From contig NZ_CP006965.1 in the NCBI RefSeq assembly GCF_000517445.1, forward strand, positions 1,216,681 through 1,280,680: a stretch of DNA of 64,000 nt, read 5' to 3'. A model generated the notes under the pieces. That model was not told where the DNA came from. It saw only the letters and a list, made by a program, of their open reading frames with translations, and ran no database searches. Of the stretch, positions 1 through 7,798 are shown piece after piece. This DNA is from Thermococcus paralvinellae (GTDB lineage Archaea; Methanobacteriota_B; Thermococci; Thermococcales; Thermococcaceae). Every line of letters begins with the position of its first letter. The stretch's first letter is position 1. Both the position numbers and the translations under genes were made by a program.

Positions 1-433
1 CTCCGATAGTTTGTACTTTTGCGTTGAGCTTTTGAAGCTCAGATTCTTCAAAAGTCATGGAAGCTATAAGCGTAAAGCCGAAGTATCTATGGAGAATATC
101 AAGAGCCGAGATTAGTGAAATTAAGAGGTAAAAGGCCCAAATGTTTGAGGCAAACTTTATTATTGTCAGAGCAAAGAAAGACTGAATGAACAATGCGAGA
201 AAAGCGAGCCTAACTTTTTTTCTCGGTCTTATCAAGAAAGCGACCCATCAACGGAGGAAATATAACCCAGGGAAGCATGGAAGCAAATGAATAACCCGCA
301 ACACTCAGGAGGAACTCGTTTGGTTAAGAAGATGCCAAGGTAGGACAATGCTTTCAATTGCATCTCCAATGACTCTGAGTACAGTTGTGATCAGTAGGAG
401 TGTGTAGAGTTTAGATTTCATTGAAGTCACCAT
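1..433 (-). pseudogene. MFS transporter N-terminal part, frameshifted
   Basis: Read on the minus strand from the ATG at 433, the frame gives a typical first membrane helix of a major facilitator (ending LPWHLLNQTSSS) and stops with TGA at 305-307. A shift of frame at the same place continues with FLLSVAGYSF...PWVIFPPLMGRFLDKTEKK, which again stops. A second shift at a run of seven T on the plus strand (about 214-220) restores a further stretch (VRLAFLALFIQSFFALTIIKF...) that runs off the left edge. Gly/Arg-rich loop GRFLDKTEKK after helix 3 region is an MFS hallmark. Three consecutive frames each coding for MFS-like sequence mean one gene broken by two frameshifts, either real or assembly errors in homopolymers. 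The rest of the gene lies outside the window. Confidence 0.75.
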
Positions 434-471
434 TAACTTCCTTTTACTTTTTGGAGTTACCTCAGATAAAA

Positions 472-480
472 GTTATAAAT
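472..480 (+). promoter_or_regulatory. TATA box for the 500-970 gene
   Basis: GTTATAAAT ends 19 bases before the ATG at 500; its centre is about 24 bases upstream, so transcription should begin at or within a base or two of the start codon. This implies a leaderless or almost leaderless mRNA, although a weak GGAG lies at 484-488. Confidence 0.5.
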
Positions 481-499
481 TTTCTGGAGAACTTTAAAT

Positions 500-970
500 A
501 TGCCGTTCACACCTTTCCATTTTGGGTCAGCGTTATTATTTGCAACGCTCTTTGGGTATTTGGATTTCTTAACTTTCATGATTGCTAATGTAATTATAGA
601 CTTTGAACCCTTCTTGGTTCTGAGCTTTGATTTGGATTTACGCTATGGCTATCCACTTCACGGCTTTTTCCACACCTTCATCGGAGGCTCTCTGGTTGCC
701 TTAGCTTTGGCGGAGGTTATGGCAAAATTTTACAAACATTTGGGAAAAGAGATAAATATCAAAAAGCTTAGAATCACAGCATTGAGTGGAGTTTGGCTTC
801 ATATAGTTCTTGATTCTTTCATCTACACGGACATAAAGCCCTTTTTTCCTCTGAGCTGGAATCCGTTTTATGGTGTATTTTCTGCTTCCGAAGTTTACGG
901 ATTTTGCATAGGAGCTTTTTTGCTAGGAGTGCCCTTATATTTGCTGAGAAAAATCAGAGCATCTTCCTGA
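500..970 (+). CDS. Membrane-bound metal-dependent hydrolase-like protein (YdjM/DUF457-type)
   Basis: A 156-residue membrane protein that begins MPFTPFHFG, the signature opening of the LexA-binding/YdjM-like membrane hydrolase family, in which the early His is thought to bind metal. Further conserved polar points are HGFFHTF (around residue 52) and HIVLDSFIY (around 102), so His and Asp residues recur at the membrane face as the family expects. I count about four hydrophobic segments. The start is supported by a TATA box about 24 bases upstream. The substrate is unknown. It ends inside the 3' end of the convergent acetyltransferase gene (17-base overlap). Confidence 0.7.
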   Translation: MPFTPFHFGSALLFATLFGYLDFLTFMIANVIIDFEPFLVLSFDLDLRYGYPLHGFFHTFIGGSLVALALAEVMAKFYKHLGKEINIKKLRITALSGVWLHIVLDSFIYTDIKPFFPLSWNPFYGVFSASEVYGFCIGAFLLGVPLYLLRKIRASS

Positions 971-1772
971 ACACTAAAACGTCAGGCTCCTTAAAGTTAG
1001 TCCAGTTCTTAAAGCCAAGCTCTTTTAGGGGTTCAATCAAGTCTCTTCTCTCCTCAGGAAGCATTATATCAATGCTATCATAGCCAATTTTGCTTGCTTC
1101 AAAACTCATCGCAGGCAAAAGGGTCTCTATGCTCTCAGCAGAAAGCCTAAAAGGTGTAAATGTGGGCTCATTTTCATGCATTGGGACATAAGAGAACTTA
1201 ACTCCACTGTATTCTCTAATTTCTGCCTTTTTGTTCAGCCACTCAAGACTTTCTTTGCATTTATGCAGAAACTTCCAGCCATATGGAATATAGTCGCTGT
1301 ACTCAAGCTCACTTAAAGATTCAATTTTTGTCCTCTTTGGCTCGATTTTTTCACCGAGAGGTTTTTGGAGATAATAAAATCGCTCTACGACCTTAAACCC
1401 ATCTTTCTTTGCCATAGCAATGCTCTCTTTGTTGAGGAAATAGGTTGAGAACTCCAGTGCATCTATAGCGCCTTTCTCTGCCAGCTCTTTTCCTTTGTGA
1501 AGCATGAAATTATGAAGAATCCTCCCAAAGCCGCGCTTTTGGTAGTTAGGATGAACTCTAAGACCTTCAAGCCAGCCGACTTTGTCAGGTAAGATTGTAA
1601 GCTTTGCCGTTCCGATAACTTTTCCTTCCAGCTCAAGGACGTAGAAGTTTCCACCTTTTAACCAGGTCTCAAAAACTCGAGCGAGGTAGTCCTCACCTTC
1701 CCATGTTAAGCGGGCTATCTCCCCAATAAAAGGCTTATCTTCTGGTTTAGCTTCCCTAATAAGAGGCTCCAT
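954..1772 (-). CDS. GNAT family N-acetyltransferase, two-part protein
   Basis: The N-terminal half (residues about 1-130) is a complete GNAT domain: IREAKPEDKPFI at the start, LEGLRVHPNYQKRGFGRILH as the acetyl-CoA loop (R/Q-x-x-G-x-G/A form), then ALEFSTYFLNKESIAMAKKDGFKVVERFYYLQKPL. The C-terminal half (about 150-272) resembles a second, degenerate acetyltransferase fold, which is common in archaeal GNAT proteins of this length. I chose the ATG at 1772 with GGGGAT just upstream over the TTG at 1784. A TATA-like TTTATATC lies near 1806-1815 on this strand. The acceptor substrate cannot be told from sequence. Confidence 0.8.
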   Translation of the reverse strand: MEPLIREAKPEDKPFIGEIARLTWEGEDYLARVFETWLKGGNFYVLELEGKVIGTAKLTILPDKVGWLEGLRVHPNYQKRGFGRILHNFMLHKGKELAEKGAIDALEFSTYFLNKESIAMAKKDGFKVVERFYYLQKPLGEKIEPKRTKIESLSELEYSDYIPYGWKFLHKCKESLEWLNKKAEIREYSGVKFSYVPMHENEPTFTPFRLSAESIETLLPAMSFEASKIGYDSIDIMLPEERRDLIEPLKELGFKNWTNFKEPDVLVFRKML

Positions 1773-1829
1773 CTCTATCCCCAAACCTTATTTATGAGTT
1801 TCGAGGATATAAAGCTTTGAGGTGTTGAG

Positions 1830-2065
1830 ATGATTTCCCAAACTCACCTTAAAGTTCTCCGCAAGCTATATGAGCGGTTAAAGGATAGTGATGTGAACTG
1901 GGTTGTTACTGGAAGAAACGCTTTGTACAAATTAAAGGTATGGAAATTCCAGTTTTGGATTTAGAATATGAGTATCAAGCCTATCTCAAGCTGGGAAGGA
2001 TTAAAAAAGCGAAGATACTGAAGAAGTTTTTAGAGGAGAGAAAAAATGAGAGCAGTCACAAATAG
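1830..2065 (+). pseudogene. Nucleotidyltransferase remnant with internal deletion
   Basis: The ATG at 1830 follows GAGGTG and opens MISQTHLKVLRKLYERLKDS then VNWVVTG, the usual start of a small archaeal nucleotidyltransferase-fold protein in which VTGS is followed by a substrate loop and a DxD motif. Here the catalytic centre is absent: after about 35 codons the frame breaks, and a different frame reads IPVLDLEYEYQAYLKLGR and a Lys-rich tail to the TAG at 2063-2065, which is the normal C-terminus of the same family. About 80 residues are missing in the middle. It therefore cannot be catalytically active. It is read toward the methyltransferase gene at 2067. Confidence 0.7.
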
Positions 2066-2066
2066 T

Positions 2067-2807
2067 TTAAGTCTTTCGTGCGACCACTATTATGCGTGGC
2101 GCTTTTAGTGAGAGTTCCCTCCCATCAAAGCCCCCATAAACCTTTTCTATCTTAAAGCCAGCTCTTTTGAGAATTTCCATTAGCTCTGTGTATGTGTAAA
2201 TCCTTAAAGAGTACTCAACAACCCTTCTTTGGGTATTTCGAATGATTATTCTTCTGACGTGCATCCTTCCAGTTAGAATATCAAAGCTCGGCATGTCAAT
2301 CATCAAATTTCCACCCTTCTCAAGCACGGAGCACGGAGAAAGATGCTTAACTACGAAATCTCTATTTGGAACATCAAGGCAAAAAAGTCCATTTGGCTTT
2401 AAGGCTTTGTAAACGTTTTGCAATACTTTAAAGTTCTCCTCGTCACTAAAATAACCAAATGATGTGTAGAGAAGCAAAACTATGTCAAATTCTTCTTTAA
2501 AGTTTGTTTCTCTCATGTCCCCTTTCATGAACTTAACGCTTACTCCTTGTTCTTCTGCTTTCTTTCTTGCGATCTCTAGGAAACCCTCCATTATGTCAAC
2601 GCCAACTACTTCATGCCCTAACTCTGCCAGCTTTATCGCATGTCTCCCAAAGCCACAGGCTAAATCAAGGATTCTCTTTGGCCCCTTCAATTCAAGAGCT
2701 TTTACCAGAAACTCGACTTCCTTTTGCGTTCTCTCCTCGGTCAGCTTTTCTGAGTAGAAGTACATGTAGTCATCAACGTCAAAGACTTCCTCGATATTAA
2801 AGGTCAT
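2067..2807 (-). CDS. Class I SAM-dependent methyltransferase
   Basis: 246 residues. Motif I is ILDLACGFGRHAI (about 46-58), followed by motif II VVGVDIMEGFLEIA and the acidic loop VKFMKGDMRE, then the motif IV region FDIVLLLYTSFGYF. These are the SAM-binding elements of a Rossmann methyltransferase. The C-terminal region (about 150-246) is a mixed beta lid that ends with GREL and a short beta strand IIVVARK. The start has GGGGGA eight bases upstream. The methyl acceptor is unknown; the family resembles small-molecule methyltransferases. No operon partner; its neighbour on the left is a dead gene on the opposite strand. Confidence 0.85.
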   Translation of the reverse strand: MTFNIEEVFDVDDYMYFYSEKLTEERTQKEVEFLVKALELKGPKRILDLACGFGRHAIKLAELGHEVVGVDIMEGFLEIARKKAEEQGVSVKFMKGDMRETNFKEEFDIVLLLYTSFGYFSDEENFKVLQNVYKALKPNGLFCLDVPNRDFVVKHLSPCSVLEKGGNLMIDMPSFDILTGRMHVRRIIIRNTQRRVVEYSLRIYTYTELMEILKRAGFKIEKVYGGFDGRELSLKAPRIIVVARKT

Positions 2808-2913
2808 CCTATATTCCCCCTTAAACTATTCACAACTTCCACAGTCCTCCTTGCTAAATAATCAACCAATATTTTTACAGTTTTTCCTTATTCATACCTA
2901 GACACACAGATTT

Positions 2914-3090
2914 TCACTCCCCTATCTTCTTAACATATCTTCCAGCAATCCACCCAGCCAAAACTCCTCCAATAATGATTAAGTAAGGATAAGCTAAAGC
3001 TATTAGAGTTTTGATTTTCTCAGTAATATATCTCCAAAAGAGCGGGACAAGCAACCAGATTATAAGCACGGCAATCCATATCCGCTTCAT
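2914..3090 (-). CDS. Small membrane protein, 58 residues
   Basis: An ORF of 58 codons with a strong ribosome site (AGGAGGGTT, 5 bases before ATG). The product starts MKRIWIAVLIIWLLVPLFW and has a second hydrophobic segment (about 28-50) with GGVLAGWIAGRY, so it is predicted to be a two-helix hairpin with both ends basic and cytoplasmic. Its ATG overlaps (ATGA) the TGA that ends the in-frame extension of the CPBP-like gene upstream, which suggests the two were once co-translated. No family recognised. Confidence 0.6.
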   Translation of the reverse strand: MKRIWIAVLIIWLLVPLFWRYITEKIKTLIALAYPYLIIIGGVLAGWIAGRYVKKIGE

Positions 3091-3203
3091 TTCTTAACCC
3101 TCCTCTTCTGAGACCATTTCCAGCTTTTCTCAAAATCTTTTCTAAGGAGCACTCCGAGGAAAATTTTCTTGTTCCCTAGGATGATGGCCACATTTGTGCC
3201 ACC

Positions 3204-3893
3204 CTAAGCGATCATCAGGAGCATCCAAGCGATTATTGGGACTCTCAGACTTCCGGTGTGGTATGCCACATAGTATATCACTAAGGCAACACTGCTCATA
3301 TAGAGAGCAAGCCCAAGAGCCTGAAGCGCGTTCATTTCAATAATCAGGTTTAGGATATGGGCAAAGCCCCAGAAAACCATCGGAAAGATTATTGCTCTTC
3401 TTGCTCCAACGAATTTGGACGTTCCAAGGTAGAGAGTATTGACTGAGAGGATTTCAATGAGATAGTAAATGTATTCGGAGGTGAGTCCCAAGAGGGCTAA
3501 AGGTTTATTTTCTCCAGCCAGTTTTAGGTGAAAGTTAAACTCCCGCAGAATTTGGAGCTTGTAACTGGAAACACCCACGCAGATCACTTCAATGATTATA
3601 AAAGGTACTAAGAGTACTATCCCTAGAATCAGTCCTCGTTTCCCCAGACTACCCTGGTACAGGCTGGAGAACCTCAGACCAACGGCAGAAGTAAGTATAA
3701 AGATCATCAAAATCCGCAGACCACTTATAGCCCATACCTTAGTAAGGTATTGGAATGATGTTTGGGACTTTATGTGACCTGTTATCGAGTAGAACACTCC
3801 AATAACCGCAAGCTCGAGGCCCCAATGGACGAAAATGAACCATGTGACTGTAAAGAGGAGTAAATTTCGTGATAGGGATTTTTCAGTTGGCAT
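3204..3893 (-). CDS. CPBP-like membrane protein cut short by an in-frame TAG
   Basis: A hydrophobic protein with about seven membrane segments and CPBP-protease-like landmarks: TSEYIYYLIEI in place of the usual EExxxR motif and VFWGFAHILN matching the FxxxH motif. The motif glutamates are not canonical, so protease activity is doubtful. The ATG at 3893 was chosen because AGGAGGT lies seven bases upstream; the earlier ATG at 3914 has none. The frame stops with TAG at 3204-3206, but continues in the same frame for 38 more codons (GTNVAIILGNKKIFLGVLL...) to a TGA at 3087-3089 that overlaps the next gene. The intact ancestor probably had about 268 residues. Divergent from the CPBP gene at 3984, which is not a close copy. 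Confidence 0.55.
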   Translation of the reverse strand: MPTEKSLSRNLLLFTVTWFIFVHWGLELAVIGVFYSITGHIKSQTSFQYLTKVWAISGLRILMIFILTSAVGLRFSSLYQGSLGKRGLILGIVLLVPFIIIEVICVGVSSYKLQILREFNFHLKLAGENKPLALLGLTSEYIYYLIEILSVNTLYLGTSKFVGARRAIIFPMVFWGFAHILNLIIEMNALQALGLALYMSSVALVIYYVAYHTGSLRVPIIAWMLLMIA

Positions 3894-3983
3894 ATCTAAT
3901 ACCTCCTTATACATGTGAGATGTATTATTTACGACGCAAAAGAGTTTTAAATATTTACGCTTCTTAGTTATGCTGGTGATGTT

Positions 3984-4733
3984 ATGAACAAGGGTATAAA
4001 AGGAGTCGTTGCAGGCATTGGAATAATGCTGACCTTCGATGTGCTGACGTTAATGCTCCGCCGGGAGATTGGTTTTGTGCCCATTGGACTGATAATCTTC
4101 ATCCTGATGTATCTCATAGTACGTTTGATAGGTTATACCCGTGAGGACGTGGGTCTAGCGGGCCCCTTTGACTGGAAGCTTCACGTTGCACTGCCAATTG
4201 CTTTCGTATTTCTGAACTTCACATGGATTCTGCCCTTTGGCGTTGGAATAAAGAGACTCCATCCTCTAATCTACATTGCTGGATTGATAAAGTACCTGAT
4301 ATTCGTTGCACTCTATGAGGAGCTCCTGTTTAGAGGAATAATTCAGCGCGGGTTTGAGCTGTGGAAGGGACCAAAAGCTGCTGTTATCCTAACGGCTATA
4401 ATCTTTGGCTTAAGCCACATAGCATCTAGATTCACCTTCGAACTGACCTTTATCAACTTCTGGCGCATCTATAATCCCTTACTCTTTGGCTTCGTCTGGA
4501 GCATTTATAGGTGGAAATTCAGGCGCATAGAAGGGCTAATCCTTGCACACGGCCTCGGCGACTTCATCGACAGAATCCTAACGCTCGAAAGATCGGAATG
4601 GCTTTTGAACACAACAGCTGGGCACATATACATGGTTGTCGCCTACACTCTCGTGCAACTGGTGACATTTTACACCTACCTGAAGCTTGGAAAGAAATAC
4701 AGCCTGACGGAAGATAACAATGCTCTAGTCTAA
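3984..4733 (+). CDS. CPBP family intramembrane glutamic endopeptidase
   Basis: 249 residues, about seven to eight membrane helices. The three CPBP (Abi, Rce1-like) motifs are intact: YEELLFRG at 111-118 (E112, E113, R117), FGLSH with H145, and LAHGLGDF near 192, giving the Glu and His residues needed for intramembrane proteolysis. The ATG has GGTGAT six bases upstream, and a TTTTAAATAT box at about 3944-3953 fits a promoter shared with the divergent CPBP-like gene. Prokaryotic members process bacteriocins, prenylated peptides or regulators; the archaeal substrate is unknown. Its stop overlaps the end of the convergent propeller gene by four bases. Confidence 0.85.
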   Translation: MNKGIKGVVAGIGIMLTFDVLTLMLRREIGFVPIGLIIFILMYLIVRLIGYTREDVGLAGPFDWKLHVALPIAFVFLNFTWILPFGVGIKRLHPLIYIAGLIKYLIFVALYEELLFRGIIQRGFELWKGPKAAVILTAIIFGLSHIASRFTFELTFINFWRIYNPLLFGFVWSIYRWKFRRIEGLILAHGLGDFIDRILTLERSEWLLNTTAGHIYMVVAYTLVQLVTFYTYLKLGKKYSLTEDNNALV

Positions 4734-5680
4734 TAGGAGAGAAGCTGGACTGCCATTTCCATCCTGTCTCTCTTCTCCCTAACTCCAAGTGCAATGTTCT
4801 TTCCGAGCGCTTCTACCCATCCACCCTCCCAGAGCTTCTTTTTCCAGACTAACTTTCCGTCGAAGTCAAGCTTGGCAACAATGGCACTCCCATCGAGTTC
4901 TCCACCAACGAGTATTCCATCGCTAAGGATTTGAATGGCCGTTCCAGTACCCTCTCCGAGCATTGCCTCCCAATTCCCAATTAGGGAAACCCAAAACCCT
5001 CCATTTTTGTCGCCCGTAATGAGGATTTTGCCGTTCAGATCTGTGACATCTAGTGCTATTCCTTCCCCGAGAGTTTTCTCTCCGATTGTGTTTCCTTCCT
5101 CATCGAGCTCAAAAGTTATTACACTCCAGCCAGCATCTTTCACGCTTCCTATCAGAGTGGAGCTGCCTTTGCCTTCAATGAGGCCCCCAAAAATTGCATC
5201 CTCCCAAGAACTGAGTGTTCTCTTCCAGAGCGGGTTGCCCTTAAGGTCTGTCTTCATGACGAAAAAACCTCTTCTGCTACCATCCGAGACCTCACCACCC
5301 AAAAGAATGCCGTCATCAAGGGGGACTATTGAATATACACACTCATTGCCAAGGATTCTGTATTTCCTTTCCCAGATTTTGTTTCCATTCCCATCTATCT
5401 TTGCAAGATATGCCTTCCAATTCTTTCCACCCTCTGGAGTGGCTATTCCTTCACCAGCCCCGCCTATAAGATAATCACTATTTATTTTGACTATCGAATG
5501 CCCCTCCCAGTCATTTTTGCCGCCAAAGAGCTTGAACCACTCGAGTTCCCCTTCCTTATTCAGCTTGAGGAGCATAATCTTGTAGTTCTTATTTCTCACG
5601 CTCCCAATGATTAAAATGCCGTCTTCCATAGATACTCCAGCTACTGGAACAGTTTCTTTTCCAAATGTGTAGAGCCTCAC
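4730..5680 (-). CDS. Beta-propeller repeat protein (PQQ/WD-like), cytoplasmic
   Basis: 316 residues built from about six repeats of roughly 50 residues. Each has a strand ending GGxxxG or GSV, a KLD/KIDxxGN turn and a closing W (LEWFKLFGG, KIWERKYRI, PLWKRTLSS, LVWKKKLWEG). This matches the archaeal delta-60/PQQ-like propeller repeat. There is no signal peptide, unlike most such proteins. The start is a GTG that overlaps the TGA of the upstream methyltransferase (GTGA), so translation is probably coupled. It is the last gene of a three-gene unit with two paralogous methyltransferases. Function unknown; a protein-protein platform is the usual inference. Confidence 0.7.
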   Translation of the reverse strand: MRLYTFGKETVPVAGVSMEDGILIIGSVRNKNYKIMLLKLNKEGELEWFKLFGGKNDWEGHSIVKINSDYLIGGAGEGIATPEGGKNWKAYLAKIDGNGNKIWERKYRILGNECVYSIVPLDDGILLGGEVSDGSRRGFFVMKTDLKGNPLWKRTLSSWEDAIFGGLIEGKGSSTLIGSVKDAGWSVITFELDEEGNTIGEKTLGEGIALDVTDLNGKILITGDKNGGFWVSLIGNWEAMLGEGTGTAIQILSDGILVGGELDGSAIVAKLDFDGKLVWKKKLWEGGWVEALGKNIALGVREKRDRMEMAVQLLSY

Positions 5681-6390
5681 GGTTTCACCCCCACAGTTAC
5701 AACATTAAAGGTTCCCAAATAGTGCGTCTCCACTTCAAACCCGACTTTTCTAAGGATGAACTCCACAATCCATGGTGCCCAGACGTTAATCTTCACTCTA
5801 AAGAAATAGCCCTTCTCAAGGTTAATGAAAAGCCGCTCTACTTGGCCCTTTGTCGTATCGAGGGAAACATGGAAAGAAATGAATGGATCTTCAACGAGCG
5901 CATCTCTATAGCCTTGATGGAGCAGTCTAACCCAGTCTGCATATTCAAGGAACAGAACCCCACTAGGTTTGAGAACCTTGAAAGCCTCTTGGACAATTTT
6001 ATCAAAGTCATAGATGCTTAAATGAGGAAGAGGATTCCCTAAAAGCGCAACTAAATCAAAGTTCTCATTTGGGAAATCGAGTTTTCTTGCGTCCATAACT
6101 CTAAACTCCGCTTTATATCCAAGCTCTTCTGCAATTTTCTTTGCTTTCTCTATGAGTTCTTCTTGAAGGTCAATTCCAATAACCTCAAACCCTAAGTCTT
6201 CGAGAGCAAAAGTCGAGATTCCCATGCCACAGCCAATATCCAAAGCCTTACCGCTTTTGATGGGGAGGAATTTTCCAAGTAAGGCTTTCTGCTTCTCCAT
6301 TCTTTTCTTTCCAACTTCAGTTCTTGGATCATATATCCAGAGCTTTTCCTTATAAGTTGGTTCAAAAGTCTCTCCAAGGTTTTTGAACAT
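5677..6390 (-). CDS. SAM-dependent methyltransferase, tandem paralogue B
   Basis: 237 residues starting MFKNLGETFEPTY. Motif I is ALDIGCGMGISTFAL (about 48-62), with VIGIDLQEELIEKAKK as motif II, FRVMDARKLDFP as the acidic adenine loop and DLVALLGNPLPHLS as motif IV. The C-terminal half has the same plan as the gene directly upstream, with shared phrases such as YDFDKI/WDFDKI and WAPWI/WSPWI, so the two arose by tandem duplication. Only four bases separate it from that gene, and it overlaps the propeller gene by GTGA, so all three are one operon. The substrate is unknown. Confidence 0.85.
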   Translation of the reverse strand: MFKNLGETFEPTYKEKLWIYDPRTEVGKKRMEKQKALLGKFLPIKSGKALDIGCGMGISTFALEDLGFEVIGIDLQEELIEKAKKIAEELGYKAEFRVMDARKLDFPNENFDLVALLGNPLPHLSIYDFDKIVQEAFKVLKPSGVLFLEYADWVRLLHQGYRDALVEDPFISFHVSLDTTKGQVERLFINLEKGYFFRVKINVWAPWIVEFILRKVGFEVETHYLGTFNVVTVGVKP

Positions 6391-6394
6391 GGTA

Positions 6395-7099
6395 TCACCT
6401 CATTCGAGCAATAATCAAGTCATTATCCTTAAACTCAGCCTCAAAGCCGTTCTTCTCAAAAACATAGCGCAGAATCCACGGCGACCAGATGTAAAATTTG
6501 TCTCTTGAGAATACTCCCTTTTCAAAATCGATAAGCAGCCTCTCAAGGTATCCCTCATAAACGTTTACATCAACGTTTATTCTAACCAACCCCTCAGCCT
6601 CAAGCCCTGGCTGGTTAAAGCCTCGGATAAGCGTCCAAAGGAAGTCACTTTCTTGAATTACAATGTGGCCTTGAGGCTTTAGGACTCGTCTAACTTCTTG
6701 CAAAATCTTATCAAAATCCCAGATGCTAAAATGTGCCAGCGGATACCCAAGCAATGCAACAAGGTCAAAGGTGTTTTCTTTGAAGTTTAGATTTTTAGCA
6801 TCCATAGTATAAAATTCTGCCTTCGAGCCTCGTTTTTTCGCTAGCTCTTTGGCTCGTTCAACGGCTTTTTCTTGAATGTCTATCCCAATAACCTCAAAAC
6901 CAAGCTCCTCTAAGACAAAACTGCTTAGTCCAGCGTTGCAGCCAATGTCCAAAGCTCTGCCGCTTTTAATAGGTAAGTGTCTTGAAAGGATCTCCATTAA
7001 CTCCGCAAATCTTTCCCTACCTCTCTCGCTTTCTATATCGTATTCATCTTGGGTTTTTTCGTAAAAAGGAGAATCGGTATAGCCGAGATTCTTGAACAT
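6395..7099 (-). CDS. SAM-dependent methyltransferase, tandem paralogue A
   Basis: 234 residues, first gene of the operon. It begins MFKNLGYTDSPFYEKT like its neighbour and carries LDIGCNAGLSSFVLEELG (motif I), VIGIDIQEKAVERAKE, FYTMDAKNLNF and DLVALLGYPLAHFS. The motif I Asn (CNAG instead of CGMG) differs from the paralogue, suggesting divergence in specificity. GGTGA lies five bases before the ATG. The promoter region 7100-7165 contains GTTTTAAAAC, a symmetric TATA-like box that can also serve the divergent methyltransferase at 7171. Confidence 0.85.
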   Translation of the reverse strand: MFKNLGYTDSPFYEKTQDEYDIESERGRERFAELMEILSRHLPIKSGRALDIGCNAGLSSFVLEELGFEVIGIDIQEKAVERAKELAKKRGSKAEFYTMDAKNLNFKENTFDLVALLGYPLAHFSIWDFDKILQEVRRVLKPQGHIVIQESDFLWTLIRGFNQPGLEAEGLVRINVDVNVYEGYLERLLIDFEKGVFSRDKFYIWSPWILRYVFEKNGFEAEFKDNDLIIARMR

Positions 7100-7170
7100 A
7101 GCTTCACCCGAAATTACTACATGAGAAAGTTTTAAAACTCTTTTGGATTAGTTAGAAGAGGGGAGCTTGA

Positions 7171-7797
7171 GTGGACTTTCTCAAACTCTACTATGAGGAA
7201 GCCTTCAAAGTGTTCTATGAAGCTGGCGGGAGTGAAGAGGAGCTTTACTGGCTCGTCAGCAGTATGCTAGTCAGATACCCAGCATACAGAGATGAGCTTA
7301 AGGTTAGGAGAAAATTGATGGATTGGATAATCCAAGAGACTGAAGGAAGAGTTCTTGACGTCGGTTGTGGTCTTGGAATTTTGACGTTCAGGATGGCACT
7401 TAAAGATGAAGTTGAAAAAGTTATGGGTATTGATAAGAGTCAGGAATTGGTAGATTTCTGCAACCGTTTGAGAGACAGAATCACCAGGAAAGCTGAATTT
7501 TTATATGGCGATTTTTTAGAGGTTAAGCTTGGAGAAGGAGAAGAATTTGACTTCATTGTTTTCCTCTACACGCTTCACGATTATGAGCCAAAGCCATTTC
7601 TTGAGAAAGCGCTTGAAGTATTGAGTCAAGATGGAAAGATTATTATCGGCGATTTTGACATAGATGGACTTAGAGAAAAAATCAGAACATTTGCACAAAA
7701 GAATGAACTGAAAATCGCTAAGGATATCACCGTTGGAAAGACAAAGACGCATGGAGATTTTTATGAAGCATTTTTAATGGTCATTGAAGGTGGTTAA
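7171..7797 (+). CDS. SAM-dependent methyltransferase
   Basis: 208 residues from a GTG start with GAGGGGAG upstream. N-terminal helices (1-50) are followed by RVLDVGCGLGILTFRM (motif I, about 58-72), VMGIDKSQELVDFCNR, FLYGDFLEV and FDFIVFLYTLHDYEPKPFLEKALEVL (motif IV and following helix), then a short C-terminal strand pair with GDFYEAFLMV. This is the fourth methyltransferase in 5.5 kb but is not a close copy of the others. One base separates its stop from the start of the nucleoside phosphorylase, so they are co-transcribed. Confidence 0.85.
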   Translation: MDFLKLYYEEAFKVFYEAGGSEEELYWLVSSMLVRYPAYRDELKVRRKLMDWIIQETEGRVLDVGCGLGILTFRMALKDEVEKVMGIDKSQELVDFCNRLRDRITRKAEFLYGDFLEVKLGEGEEFDFIVFLYTLHDYEPKPFLEKALEVLSQDGKIIIGDFDIDGLREKIRTFAQKNELKIAKDITVGKTKTHGDFYEAFLMVIEGG

Positions 7798-7798
7798 G

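Noticed and set aside
3204-3206. Pyrrolysine insertion at the two in-frame TAG codons
   Set aside because: No pylT or pylS is visible and Thermococcales do not use pyrrolysine. TAG is an ordinary stop for several genes in the window, so nonsense mutation is simpler.
4935-5474. Long plus-strand frame of 179 codons opposite the beta-propeller gene
   Set aside because: It is the antisense of a repeat protein with fitting codon use on the minus strand; no ribosome site and Ser/Pro/Phe-rich translation typical of shadows.
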